NCBI RefSeq assembly: GCF_008064635.1
Contig: NZ_VRYZ01000004.1
Location: 186,001 to 250,000, forward strand
Length of the DNA stretch: 64,000 bases
Reading direction: 5' to 3'
DNA from: Parahaliea aestuarii
GTDB taxonomy: Bacteria > Pseudomonadota > Gammaproteobacteria > Pseudomonadales > Halieaceae
Made by a program: the position numbers and the translations under genes. Every line of letters starts with the position of its first letter. The stretch's first letter is position 1. Below the pieces are notes generated by a model. That model saw only the letters and a program-made list of their open reading frames with translations, made no database searches and was not told the DNA's origin. Of this stretch, positions 9,222-17,644 are shown piece after piece.

Positions 9222-10958
9222 ATGACCAAAACCCCCGAGTTCCGCCGCCGCACCCTGCTCAAGGGGCTCGGCGCCAGCGCCCTGCTGCCCCTGCTCTCGG
9301 CTAACCTGATCGGCTGTTCGGATTCCAGCGATGCGCGCCCCGAACCCGCGCCACCGGAGAGCGTGCCCGCGACATTTGAGCACGGCGTAGCCTCCGGCGA
9401 CCCGCTGGAAGACCGCGTGATTCTCTGGACCCGCGCCACCCCCGAACGCGAAGGAGACGTGATCGTGGAATGGGAACTGGCCACCGACGAGGCCTTCAGC
9501 GACATCGTCGCCAGCGGCAGCGGCGCCACCACCGCGGCAGTAGACTATACGGTGAAAGTGGACGCCAGCGGCCTCGCCGCTGGCACCAGCTACTTCTACC
9601 GCTTCCGCACCGGCGAAAACCTCTCGCCGGTGGGGCGCACCCGCAGTGCGCCAAACGGCGCGCTGACCGCGGCCAGCTTTGCCGTGGTGTCCTGTTCCAA
9701 CTACCCGGCCGGCCTGTTCCATGTCTACCGCGAAATCGCCGGGCGCGATGTGGATGCGGTGCTGCACCTCGGAGACTACATCTACGAATACGCCGCCGAT
9801 GGCTACGCCAGCGAGAATGCCGAGGCGCTGGGGCGGCTGTCCGAGCCCGCTGGCGAGATCCTGTCGTTGCAGGACTACCGCACCCGCTACGCCCAGTACC
9901 GCGGCGATGCTGACCTCCAGGCCTGCCACGCCCGCCACCCCTTCGTGGTGGTGTGGGACGACCACGAAGTCGCCAACGACAGCTGGCGAGAGGGCGCCGA
10001 AAACCACGACCCGGCTACTGAAGGCGATTTCGGCGAACGTCGCGCCGCCGCGATCCAGGCCTGGTTCGAGTGGTTGCCGGTACGCCCGCCCTCGGACGTC
10101 AGCGACATAATCTATCGCCAGTTCCGCTACGGCGACCTGCTCGACCTGATCATGCTCGACACCCGCAATGTCGGCCGCGACCTGCAGGTGGACTACACCG
10201 ACTTCGTCAATGGCGGGCAGATCGACAGCGCCGCCGTACTGGCCGCCACCGGCGACAGCAACCGCAGCCTGCTTGGCGGCGAACAACTGGCCTGGGTCAA
10301 GGACGCGCTGACCAGCAGCACCACGCGCTGGCAAGTGCTGGGCCAGCAGGTATTGATGGCGCGCCAGCCCCTGCCGGAACCGGTTGTGCGGGCGCTTAAC
10401 CCCGCCACTGCCGGCGAGGATGCCCTGCAGCAGGCCACCGCCGCGGTACTGGCCGCGGTGCAGGCCAGGAACAAGGCGCCGGAGGATCGCACAGCCGAGG
10501 AACAGGCCCTGCTCGATTCCGCCATTCCCTTCAACCCCGACGCCTGGGACGGCTACGCCTTCGAGCGCGAAGACCTCCTCAATCACGCCAGCCAGGTGCA
10601 ATCGCGGCTGGTGGTGTTGGCCGGGGATACCCACAACGCCTGGGCCTCGCAACTGACCACCGCCGACGGTTCGGTGGTGGGTGCCGAACTGGCCTGCCCC
10701 AGCGTCACCTCCCCCGGTGCCGAGGCGGCCATTGGCGCCGATGCCGCGTCCCTGTTCGGCCCGCTGGCAGTGCAACTGATGGACGACCTGAAATACGCCA
10801 ACCTGGTGCAGCGCGGCTTTCTGCAACTGGCCTTCTCCGCCGATGCGGTACAGGCCGACTGGGTCTTCCTCGATGCCATCGACAGCCCGGACTACGTCAT
10901 TGACGAACAGAACGCACAGCGCTTAAGCGTTGATCGCAACAGCCTGCTGCTGGGGTAA
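9222..10958 (+). CDS. phoD: PhoD-family alkaline phosphatase/phosphodiesterase, Tat-exported
   Basis: Hydrolyses extracellular phosphate monoesters and diesters outside the cytoplasm. The 578-residue protein begins with a twin-arginine signal (RRRTLLKG at 8-15) that continues into a lipobox-like LIGC with C32, so it may be a Tat-exported lipoprotein. An N-terminal fibronectin-like PhoD domain (about 50-150) precedes the metallophosphatase domain. Metal-site motifs are VSCSNYPAG (the Cys that binds iron in characterised PhoD), LHLGDYIYE, VVWDDHEVAND and LAGDTHNAW. Such enzymes use Ca and Fe. It is a single gene; the hairpin after it points the other way. No Pho box is visible in front, unlike the neighbouring phosphate genes. 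Confidence 0.93.
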   Translation: MTKTPEFRRRTLLKGLGASALLPLLSANLIGCSDSSDARPEPAPPESVPATFEHGVASGDPLEDRVILWTRATPEREGDVIVEWELATDEAFSDIVASGSGATTAAVDYTVKVDASGLAAGTSYFYRFRTGENLSPVGRTRSAPNGALTAASFAVVSCSNYPAGLFHVYREIAGRDVDAVLHLGDYIYEYAADGYASENAEALGRLSEPAGEILSLQDYRTRYAQYRGDADLQACHARHPFVVVWDDHEVANDSWREGAENHDPATEGDFGERRAAAIQAWFEWLPVRPPSDVSDIIYRQFRYGDLLDLIMLDTRNVGRDLQVDYTDFVNGGQIDSAAVLAATGDSNRSLLGGEQLAWVKDALTSSTTRWQVLGQQVLMARQPLPEPVVRALNPATAGEDALQQATAAVLAAVQARNKAPEDRTAEEQALLDSAIPFNPDAWDGYAFEREDLLNHASQVQSRLVVLAGDTHNAWASQLTTADGSVVGAELACPSVTSPGAEAAIGADAASLFGPLAVQLMDDLKYANLVQRGFLQLAFSADAVQADWVFLDAIDSPDYVIDEQNAQRLSVDRNSLLLG

Positions 10959-10960
10959 CG

Positions 10961-10988
10961 AAAAAAAAGGGGCGCATCGCTGCGCCCC
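10961..10988 (-). terminator. rho-independent terminator of the PhoX gene
   Basis: GGGGCGCA (10969-10976) pairs with TGCGCCCC (10981-10988) around TCGC. On the minus strand the stem is followed by eight T residues (10968 down to 10961); on the plus strand it is followed by A residues. It therefore ends the convergent PhoX-like gene rather than phoD, although A/T on both sides may let it slow both. Confidence 0.8.
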
Positions 10989-11016
10989 AAAAAAACAACC
11001 GGAGAAGTAGTGCAGT

Positions 11017-12558
11017 TTAGCGCGCCGCTTTGCGCAGCTCGCCCGCGAAGTTCGGGTCGTCGTTGCTGCAGGTGCGAATGTAGCGACCACCGCGACCGAA
11101 ACTGTGGCGATTGTAATTGCCGCCTTTTTCACAGCTGGGCGGTGCGACATCGCTGACGTCGAACAGCCACAGGGCATCCCCCTGGCCGCCGTCCACCGCT
11201 GAGATATCGGTGCTGTCCGGGTGCTGTACGGAAACGACAAACTGGGTCGGCACAGCCGGGTTGAAGATCATGCCGGTGGCCTCTGCACCGTCCACCTGGA
11301 TGCTCAGGAAGTGGTCAACCGATTCAGCTTCGCCGTCGTTGTCAGCGTCGCGCACGAACCAGATGTCACCGCCGACATCACCGCCGTTGGGCGCATCTTC
11401 GATGATGTAGATGTTGCCAAGCGCATCCTGGGCCAGGTTGTCCGGAGAGTTGATTTTACCGGTGGTCGGCAGGAAGCCGACGTTCTTGGGGGTATGGTCC
11501 TCGCTGGCGAACACCCGTACTACCGCCATATCGCGGCCGCGCATTTCCACGGAATACACGGTATTTTCAGAGGTGGCGGCAAAGTAGAGCACCTCGCGAC
11601 GGTTGCCCAGCACACCGACCTCTACATCTTCCGGGCGACCGAAGGGTGTGCCACCGGCCTGGTCGGCGGCGATGCGACCGGCGCGGAAGTTAGCGGCGTT
11701 CTCAAATGCATCCTGCTCAATGCCGTCTTCCATGACGCCATTGCTGGCGATTTTCTTCCAGTAGGCACTGCCGGTGCGCGATTCGCCGAGGTTGATATCG
11801 GCATCCCAGTTCTGGCTGGCGTCGCCCCCGAAGTCGTGAACCACCAGTACATAGGTATCGCCGGCATCAAACGTGTCGTCACTGGCTACAAACTTGTAGA
11901 TGGACCCGGAGTGATCCTCATCCACGAAGTACACTGTGTTGGTTTGTACCGTGCCGAAACGGATACCTTCATGAGAGAGGTTGGCAAAGGATTCCTTCTC
12001 CACTACCTGGATATCTTGCGGATCGGCGTAGGGGTTCAGAACCTCCATTACGCGGCCTTCGCCGGACCACTCCTCACCCAGGAGAACAGTGCCATAAGGG
12101 GTAAAGGTTGCCGGATCAAAGGCGCCCCAGTCCTGTTCCCAGTTACCTTCTTCTCCCATCACCGCAGTGGCGTCACCGGAAAACAGGACTTCGGTGCGAT
12201 CCTCCTCGATGGAGTAGCGGGACAGGCCCGCGCCCATTGCGGTTTCGTGGGGAATGAAAAGGAACTTGCCGCTCGGGTCAAAGGCGACCATGTCCCACAT
12301 TGAAGCGTTGGTACCCAGTTCTTCAACACGCACCACCGACTGGTCGATGCTGCTTTCGATCTCGGCCATGCTGGTCAGGTTCTCCTGGGAGATACCTGCA
12401 GGCGCCTGCCAGGGCGTATTCAACTCATTGACATGATTGGGCGTAGCGACCGCGGAGGACTGGGTCAGGGGCGTAAAGTAGGGTTCGGTACCAGCCAGCG
12501 CCGCACTGGATGCAATGGCCAGCAGACCAGCGGCCATGACAGTTTTGCGATGAGTCAT
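11017..12558 (-). CDS. PhoX-family (DUF839) exported alkaline phosphatase
   Basis: The 513-residue protein has a signal peptide (MTHRKTVMAAGLLAIASSAALAG) and a PhoX/DUF839 beta-propeller: MWDMVAFDPSGKFLFIPHET, TVLLGEEWSGEGRV, NLSHEGIRFG, RPEDVEVG, SPDNLAQDALGNIYIIED and ATGMIFNP appear in family order. PhoX enzymes release phosphate from many organic esters and use Ca and Fe. The acidic NDGE/DADND stretches fit calcium binding. The ATG at 12558 has GGAGA at 6-base spacing; a TTG one codon earlier is less likely. The C terminus has a Cys pair (about CEKGG and TCSNDD). A PhoB-box array lies 105-148 bp upstream. Assignment to PhoX is by motif; assays in some homologues differ. Confidence 0.82.
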   Translation of the reverse strand: MTHRKTVMAAGLLAIASSAALAGTEPYFTPLTQSSAVATPNHVNELNTPWQAPAGISQENLTSMAEIESSIDQSVVRVEELGTNASMWDMVAFDPSGKFLFIPHETAMGAGLSRYSIEEDRTEVLFSGDATAVMGEEGNWEQDWGAFDPATFTPYGTVLLGEEWSGEGRVMEVLNPYADPQDIQVVEKESFANLSHEGIRFGTVQTNTVYFVDEDHSGSIYKFVASDDTFDAGDTYVLVVHDFGGDASQNWDADINLGESRTGSAYWKKIASNGVMEDGIEQDAFENAANFRAGRIAADQAGGTPFGRPEDVEVGVLGNRREVLYFAATSENTVYSVEMRGRDMAVVRVFASEDHTPKNVGFLPTTGKINSPDNLAQDALGNIYIIEDAPNGGDVGGDIWFVRDADNDGEAESVDHFLSIQVDGAEATGMIFNPAVPTQFVVSVQHPDSTDISAVDGGQGDALWLFDVSDVAPPSCEKGGNYNRHSFGRGGRYIRTCSNDDPNFAGELRKAAR

Positions 12559-12662
12559 CAAGAATCTCCATAAAGTGTTCGGGGCCAGCTACGACCCTCT
12601 TCGGATGGTTTGCAGCAGCTTTCCAATGCCGCCTGTCGGCAGACGCGACAAGTATCAGGGTC

Positions 12663-12706
12663 ATCTGTGACGCTTCAATGAGCGTTTGGTGACACTGATG
12701 TAACAG
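12663..12706 (-). promoter_or_regulatory. PhoB-box-like array upstream of PhoX gene
   Basis: Read on the minus strand, four 11-bp units follow one another: CTGTTAC+4 (12706-12696), GTGTCAC+4 (12695-12685), CGCTCAT+4 (12684-12674) and GCGTCAC+4 (12673-12663). The PhoB half-site consensus is CTGTCAY with an 11-bp period. The first two match at 5-6 of 7 positions, the last two at about 5. A TGATAC element follows about 7 bp later as a possible -10. The array overlaps the stop codon of the diheme gene upstream. Confidence 0.6.
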
Positions 12707-14390
12707 TTTTGCTACCCGGCACTATGCGCGCAGCTTCCGGGCGCCAGTCCAGGCGGATATCCCAGTCGAACACCCTGCCCTCTTCCAGGGTCGGGGAATC
12801 GGTGTTGCTGACTTCGTCGTACACATTGCGCGGGGGATGCCAGGTGGCATCTCTTCCGAGCAGGTAGCTCTGTTCATCCACGATCACGCGGTAGGCCTTG
12901 TTGAGTTGCAGGGCGCGCTCCCGCGAGGGCACCACGATCTGGTACACGTCGAGGCCCGCCAATCGCTCGGGTTCAACCTCGCCGCTGTCGTTGAAGAAGC
13001 GCTGCAGCATTTCGGTATTGCTGCGGAATTCGTCGCCGCCCCCGGTGCGCCGGAAATAGGTCAGGTACTCGCCCTCTGACTCACCCAGGGTCGGGGAGTC
13101 CGCCATCCCCTGCAGATCGATATAGCCCCAGCCAGCCGCACCGTCGATCTTGCGCGCAAAGCTGAAGGTCTTGTCGATGGTTGAGCCAATGGAACTGTGG
13201 CAACCCATGCAGAAGGTGTTTTCCTCCAGTGTGGCGACGCGCAGCTGGCCACTGCGGTTTTCGATGAACCCCTGGATGGACCAGCCGGAACCGTTGTCCA
13301 GGCCCCAGTCACCCAGCCGGGTATAGCCGGGCAGAAATCCTGCTTCCTTCTCGAAACCCTCTTCCTCGTAGTAGCGGGCCAGCGTGCCCTTGTTATAGGC
13401 CTGCCACTTCTTCATATACCGCACTTCCTTGATGCGCCTGGATACGCCGATTTTTCCGCTGTCATCAAAGCCCAGGTAGCGCACGGTGTGCAGGAATTCG
13501 GTACCGCGGGGATAGAGATGGGTATCGATGAAATGCCCCGCCGCGGCGCCGACATAACTGTCGACACGGGCTATTTCATCTATCGTGCCGAGGCGCCCGT
13601 CACCGTCCAGATCCACACCCACTTCAGACTCATCAAGCGGTACGGTGCCGATGGCATCGAAGCCTTTGATGCGCGCCTCGAGGATGGCCAGGTTCGCCTG
13701 GTAGACAGCGCGAGACGGTTTGCCGGCAGCGTCTGTGCGGTAGTCCAGCGGCAGGCGAATCATGACGTCGTCGGTGGAGCCGTTGGTCGGCCAGAATGTA
13801 CTGGGAAAGGGCTTGTAGTTGAACGATACCCACTGGCTGCCATCGCGGGCGAAGCCCTGTTCGTCAAATGCCGCGGCGCCAGCCTGCAGGTCGGCCAGGT
13901 CCGGTATCCAGCCCTTGAACCCCGCATTTTTCAGACGCGGCGCCAGATCGCTGTAGTTGTCGTCGTCAACCCAGTCGAGGATTTCACGGTCGCTGATCGC
14001 CTCGACCTCTTTCGAGCGGTCGCGGAACAGGTTTACCCAGTGGTTGGTCTGGCCGAGATCACTGAAGCTGTAGGCCTCCTGCAGGTCGCGGTCATTCATG
14101 ACATTCTCGCGACCCGGCAGACTGTCCTGGTGGCAGACATAACAGGGATTGTTCTGGCCTTCAGTGCGGGTATAGCACTGCGGAGGAATGATGGCTTCGC
14201 GGTTGTACATCGCGGCAACCGGATGCCCCTCCGGCGATGGCGGGCGCACGCTATCCGCATCACGCAGACGCGTCATGACGGGCTGCTGGGCCTCCAGGAT
14301 TACCTGTTGACGTTCCTGGCCAGGCTCGGCAAATACCAGCGCGGGGATTGCACAGATCACACAGAGTGCCATCTTTGACCGCTTTTCCAT
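12675..14390 (-). CDS. exported diheme c-type protein of unknown function
   Basis: This 571-residue protein has a signal peptide (MALCVICAIPALVFA core) and two haem-c attachment motifs, CYVCH at 83-87 and CMGCH at 394-398. Between them is an EF-hand-like acidic loop (GVDLDGDGRLGTIDE) at about 258-272. I do not recognise a catalytic domain; it does not resemble the MauG/CcpA diheme peroxidases, whose haems are closer together. The ATG at 14390 is 9 bases after AGAGAGG; GTG/ATG codons just upstream lie too close to that site. It sits 64-73 bp downstream of the CDF gene in the same direction and upstream of PhoX. Candidate PhoB repeats occur in the gap. A role in periplasmic redox chemistry is inferred. 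Confidence 0.6.
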   Translation of the reverse strand: MEKRSKMALCVICAIPALVFAEPGQERQQVILEAQQPVMTRLRDADSVRPPSPEGHPVAAMYNREAIIPPQCYTRTEGQNNPCYVCHQDSLPGRENVMNDRDLQEAYSFSDLGQTNHWVNLFRDRSKEVEAISDREILDWVDDDNYSDLAPRLKNAGFKGWIPDLADLQAGAAAFDEQGFARDGSQWVSFNYKPFPSTFWPTNGSTDDVMIRLPLDYRTDAAGKPSRAVYQANLAILEARIKGFDAIGTVPLDESEVGVDLDGDGRLGTIDEIARVDSYVGAAAGHFIDTHLYPRGTEFLHTVRYLGFDDSGKIGVSRRIKEVRYMKKWQAYNKGTLARYYEEEGFEKEAGFLPGYTRLGDWGLDNGSGWSIQGFIENRSGQLRVATLEENTFCMGCHSSIGSTIDKTFSFARKIDGAAGWGYIDLQGMADSPTLGESEGEYLTYFRRTGGGDEFRSNTEMLQRFFNDSGEVEPERLAGLDVYQIVVPSRERALQLNKAYRVIVDEQSYLLGRDATWHPPRNVYDEVSNTDSPTLEEGRVFDWDIRLDWRPEAARIVPGSKTVTSVSPNAH

Positions 14391-14405
14391 CCACATCACC
14401 CTCTC

Positions 14406-14460
14406 TCCAATGGCAGAAAAGTGACGATGTTACGGCGGAATTATGTCGCTTCTGTGACGA
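14406..14460 (-). promoter_or_regulatory. possible PhoB repeats upstream of the diheme gene
   Basis: On the minus strand, 11-bp units read TCGTCAC (14460-), GCGACAT, CCGCCGT, TCGTCAC and CTGCCAT (-14406). The last two, TCGTCACTTTT then CTGCCATTGGA, form the best Pho box (5/7 and 6/7), but they touch the ribosome-binding site, too close for classic activation of this start. The first two units are better placed. Treat as tentative. Confidence 0.4.
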
Positions 14461-14463
14461 TGC

Positions 14464-15687
14464 TCAGTTAGCCACCTGGCGGTGCTGATGGAGATACAGA
14501 ATTTTTGCCGTATCCGCTTGCATCGTCGGCGGCGAATACACAATGTCGACGGCCATCAGCCAGTCGGTCGAGGCAACAACGTCCCGCAGGCGCTGGCGCA
14601 GTTGCGTCAATTGATCGACGTTGTGCGGGGGCCAACCACCACAGTGAAGTTCAACCCGTATGCCCTCATCGGCGTAGTGGAGGCCGCTGCGCTGCGTATC
14701 GATATCGAGCGCCAGCCCTTCGCACAGCTCTTGCAGCCGTTGCATCACCGCTGTTCTGTCCGGTAGCGGCAGCGGTTCGCCATGTCCGCCGCGCAAGCCG
14801 GCCGGATCGACATGCACCAGCAGGTCGCTAATCCCGGTGCACTGATGCAATACCGCTGCGCTGGCCCGGGCGCCAATCTGGTGCCCCTCCGAAACGCTGC
14901 ATGCGGCGTCCACCTCCAGGTGGCATTCCAGCACGTAGCCGCGCCCCACACGTCGACCGCGCAATCCGTGGCAGCCGCGCACCCCAGCTACGCCAGCAAT
15001 GCAGCGCAGCACCTGCTCTCTCTCCTCGTCGGGCAGGTTGGCTTCCATCAACTCGGCCAGTGCGTTGCGCAGAAAGCCAACGGCAACTTTGCCGACAACC
15101 AGTGCTATGCCCAGGGCCATGAGGGGGTCCAGCCAGTGCCACCCGTACTCCACCGCCACCAGCCCCGCCAGCACCAGCAGGGAGGTGTAGACATCGGTGC
15201 GGCTGTGGTGGGCGTTGGCGATCAACAACTGCGAATCGAGGCGCCGCCCCACCGCAAGACTGATGTGGTAATAGCACTCTTTCAGCAGCAGGCAGGCGAG
15301 CGCGAGGCAGAGCGTAAGCGGGCCTGGCGATGCGGCAATCCCGCCACCGATCAGGGCGAACCCGCTCTGGTATGCCAGTCCGACCGCGAAAACGAGCAAC
15401 AGCAGGCCGATGAACAGCACCCCCAGCGTTTCCGCCCGCTGGTAGCCATAGGCAAAGTTGGCGGTCGGCTCCCGTAAGGAAAGATTGTGCGCCGCAACCA
15501 CCACCAGGTCGGAGGCGGCATCCGACAGCGAGTGAATACCGTCGGCGACCAGGGCGGAGGAGTGCGCGACCGCGCCGGCACATAACTTTACAAGGCCGAT
15601 CACGGTATCCAGAACAGCGCCCAGCAGGGTAATGCGGGCGCCTTCATCACCGCAGGCGAACAGTTTCAGGTCATGCAGTCGGGGCAC
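14464..15687 (-). CDS. cation diffusion facilitator (CDF) family metal exporter
   Basis: The 407-residue inner-membrane protein carries about six membrane helices (from ITLLGAVLDTVIGLVKL onward) and the CDF metal site: HSLSD (H52/D56) in helix 2 and HHSRTD (H160 or H161/D164-165) in helix 5. GYQRAETLG is the conserved loop between helices 2 and 3. His-Asp pairs on both helices favour zinc-type over manganese-type specificity. The cytoplasmic C-terminal part (from about 210) is roughly 190 residues, longer than the usual 90-residue ferredoxin-like domain. The start is a GTG behind CGGAG. A strong Pho box lies 60-81 bp upstream, which links metal export to phosphate starvation. Confidence 0.85.
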   Translation of the reverse strand: MPRLHDLKLFACGDEGARITLLGAVLDTVIGLVKLCAGAVAHSSALVADGIHSLSDAASDLVVVAAHNLSLREPTANFAYGYQRAETLGVLFIGLLLLVFAVGLAYQSGFALIGGGIAASPGPLTLCLALACLLLKECYYHISLAVGRRLDSQLLIANAHHSRTDVYTSLLVLAGLVAVEYGWHWLDPLMALGIALVVGKVAVGFLRNALAELMEANLPDEEREQVLRCIAGVAGVRGCHGLRGRRVGRGYVLECHLEVDAACSVSEGHQIGARASAAVLHQCTGISDLLVHVDPAGLRGGHGEPLPLPDRTAVMQRLQELCEGLALDIDTQRSGLHYADEGIRVELHCGGWPPHNVDQLTQLRQRLRDVVASTDWLMAVDIVYSPPTMQADTAKILYLHQHRQVAN

Positions 15688-15746
15688 GGCAGACTCCGGT
15701 CAGAATCCCGACAGCCTACCCGTCCCCCGTGACATTCCCGTGGAGG

Positions 15747-15768
15747 GGATATGACAAAAAAATGACGG
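15747..15768 (-). promoter_or_regulatory. PhoB box upstream of the CDF transporter gene
   Basis: On the minus strand two contiguous 11-bp units, CCGTCATTTTT (15768-15758) and TTGTCATATCC (15757-15747), each match the CTGTCAT half-site at 6 of 7 positions. A third unit, ATGTCAC at 15735-15729, follows with one unit skipped and exact 11-bp phasing. The first 11 bases are identical to the Pho box before TonB receptor 2. The site is 60-81 bp upstream of the GTG start, a usual activation distance. Confidence 0.72.
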
Positions 15769-15798
15769 AATCAGGAGATAGTGGTGCTTCCGGGCCCA

Positions 15799-16218
15799 CT
15801 AACCCAGGCTGCGCTCCATATTGCCGGCAATCGATGTGGCAACCCGCTTGGCCCGCTCGGTGCGCTCACCGGCAAAGTGCCAGTCGGCGGTGGTGATAAA
15901 CAGGTTCAGCCAGCGTGCGAAGTCCTCGCCCGACAGCTCGCGGCGATCGTGCAGGCGACGGTGGATATTCATGGTATGGCGCTGGTAGCGCTGTTCTCCG
16001 AGCAGCAACTTGCACCAGTAATCGACAATGTGCGGCAAGTGAACATCGAGGTCGATGGCGGCGACATCCAGGAAGATGGGCGCCAGCACTTCATCCCTGA
16101 GCACACGCGCGTAGAAACAGCGGACAAACTCTTCGATGTGCGCCCGGCTGTCCAGGTCGGGTTTGCCACTGCTCTCATCGACCTGGCCCGGATTCCACGC
16201 AAGCGGCGAGGAGGTCAT
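15799..16218 (-). CDS. group III truncated haemoglobin
   Basis: This 139-residue haem protein of the 2-over-2 globin fold fits group III (Ctb-like): [15 protein letters not shown] in the B/E region, [12 protein letters not shown], then NIHRRLHDR with probable proximal His H86, and [19 protein letters not shown]. The family binds O2, NO or peroxide. The N-terminal 20 residues are a polar extension. Its ATG (16216-16218) overlaps the stop of der (16215-16217) as ATGA, so it is probably translated by ribosomes finishing der. It is the last gene of the ndk-to-der block. Confidence 0.87.
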   Translation of the reverse strand: MTSSPLAWNPGQVDESSGKPDLDSRAHIEEFVRCFYARVLRDEVLAPIFLDVAAIDLDVHLPHIVDYWCKLLLGEQRYQRHTMNIHRRLHDRRELSGEDFARWLNLFITTADWHFAGERTERAKRVATSIAGNMERSLG

Positions 16219-17621
16219 CGCTTCTTCTTGGTGTTCTTTTTCACGTGGGCCATCATGCGCCGTTTGCGCTGAACCTGGCGCTGGGTCAGCTTGTTGCGCT
16301 TGTCGGCATAGGGGTTTTCACCCGTGCGGAACTCGATGCGCACCGGGGTGCCGGTGAGTTCCAGCTTGCGGCGGAAAATCTTCTCCAGATAGCGCTGGTA
16401 GCTGGCAGGCACTTTGCCGGTCTGGTTGCCGTGTATCACGATCAGCGGCGGGTTCTGGCCGCCGGCATGGGCGTAGCGCAGCTTGATGCGGCGGCCGTTG
16501 ACCAGCGGCGGCGGGTGATCGAATACTGCGCCTTCCAGAATACGGGTCAGGGCGTTGGTGTTCAGTTTGCGGGTGGCACTGTCGTGGGCGGCGTTGATGG
16601 ATTTGTACAGGTGGCCGACGCCGGTGCCGTGCAGGGCAGAGATAAAGTGCGTCTCGGCATAGTCGGCGAACTGCAAGCGGCGCTGCAATTCGGTCTTCAT
16701 CCACTCGCGCTGGTGGGACTCGATGCCATCCCATTTATTCACCACCAGCACCAGGCCGCGACCGGCCTCGATACAGTGACCGAGCAGGTGCATGTCCTGT
16801 TCCACCAGGCCCTCGTGGGCGTCCATCATCAACAGCACAACATGGGCGTCGTCAATGGCCTTGAGGGTTTTGACGATGGAGAACTTCTCCACCGTGAGCC
16901 GGACGTTCTTGCGCTTGCGCACCCCGGCGGTATCGATCAGGGTGTATTTCTGCTCGTCGCGCTCGTAGTCGATGTAAATACTGTCGCGGGTCGTACCCGG
17001 CAGGTCGAAAACGACCACCCGCTCCTCTCCCAGCAACCGGTTGACCAGGGTGGACTTGCCCACGTTGGGCCGCCCCACCACCGCCACGCGGATACTGTCG
17101 TAGAGCTTTTCCTCGCAGAAGGGCTCCGGTTCCGGAAACCCTTCCAGCACGGTCTCGATCATGCTGCTCACGCCGCGACCGTGACTGGCGGCGATAGCGA
17201 ACAGGCTCTCCACCCCGAGGGTATAGAAATCGCTGGTGGCGACGTCGGCATCGATACCGTCGATTTTGTTCACCACCAGATGGAAGGCCTTGTTGCGCTG
17301 GCGCAGGTGCCGGGCCAGGGCCTCGTCAGTGGCGTTCAGCCCTTCGCGGCCATCCACCATGAACAGCACCGCGTCCGCTTCCTCGATCGCCGCCAGCGAC
17401 TGTCCCGCCATCTGCGAGTCGATACCCTCTTCGTCGCCGCTGATGCCGCCGGTGTCGATGACCACATAGGGGCGCGAGCCGAGGCGAGCCTCACCGTACT
17501 TGCGATCCCGGGTCAGCCCGGCAAAGTCTGCCACCAGCGCATCCCGCGAGCGGGTCAGCTGGTTAAACAGGGTGGACTTGCCCACGTTGGGGCGGCCCAC
17601 AAGGGCAATTACCGGGATCAA
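16215..17621 (-). CDS. der: ribosome assembly GTPase Der (EngA)
   Basis: Essential double GTPase for 50S subunit maturation. The 468-residue protein has two consecutive G domains, each with GRPNVGKST (about 8 and 183), DTGG/DTAG G3 and NKxD G4 motifs (NKID at about 117, NKWD in the second), followed by the KH-like domain (about 355-450) and a Lys-rich tail (KKNTKKKR). Length is typical. It follows bamB by 23 bp in the housekeeping operon and overlaps the haemoglobin gene. Confidence 0.97.
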   Translation of the reverse strand: MIPVIALVGRPNVGKSTLFNQLTRSRDALVADFAGLTRDRKYGEARLGSRPYVVIDTGGISGDEEGIDSQMAGQSLAAIEEADAVLFMVDGREGLNATDEALARHLRQRNKAFHLVVNKIDGIDADVATSDFYTLGVESLFAIAASHGRGVSSMIETVLEGFPEPEPFCEEKLYDSIRVAVVGRPNVGKSTLVNRLLGEERVVVFDLPGTTRDSIYIDYERDEQKYTLIDTAGVRKRKNVRLTVEKFSIVKTLKAIDDAHVVLLMMDAHEGLVEQDMHLLGHCIEAGRGLVLVVNKWDGIESHQREWMKTELQRRLQFADYAETHFISALHGTGVGHLYKSINAAHDSATRKLNTNALTRILEGAVFDHPPPLVNGRRIKLRYAHAGGQNPPLIVIHGNQTGKVPASYQRYLEKIFRRKLELTGTPVRIEFRTGENPYADKRNKLTQRQVQRKRRMMAHVKKNTKKKR

Positions 17622-17644
17622 ATCAGTCTCCTGCGCTCGCGCTG

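Noticed and set aside
10961-10995. Terminator of phoD
   Set aside because: The stem is followed by A, not T, on the plus strand. The T-run is on the minus strand, so it ends the convergent PhoX gene.
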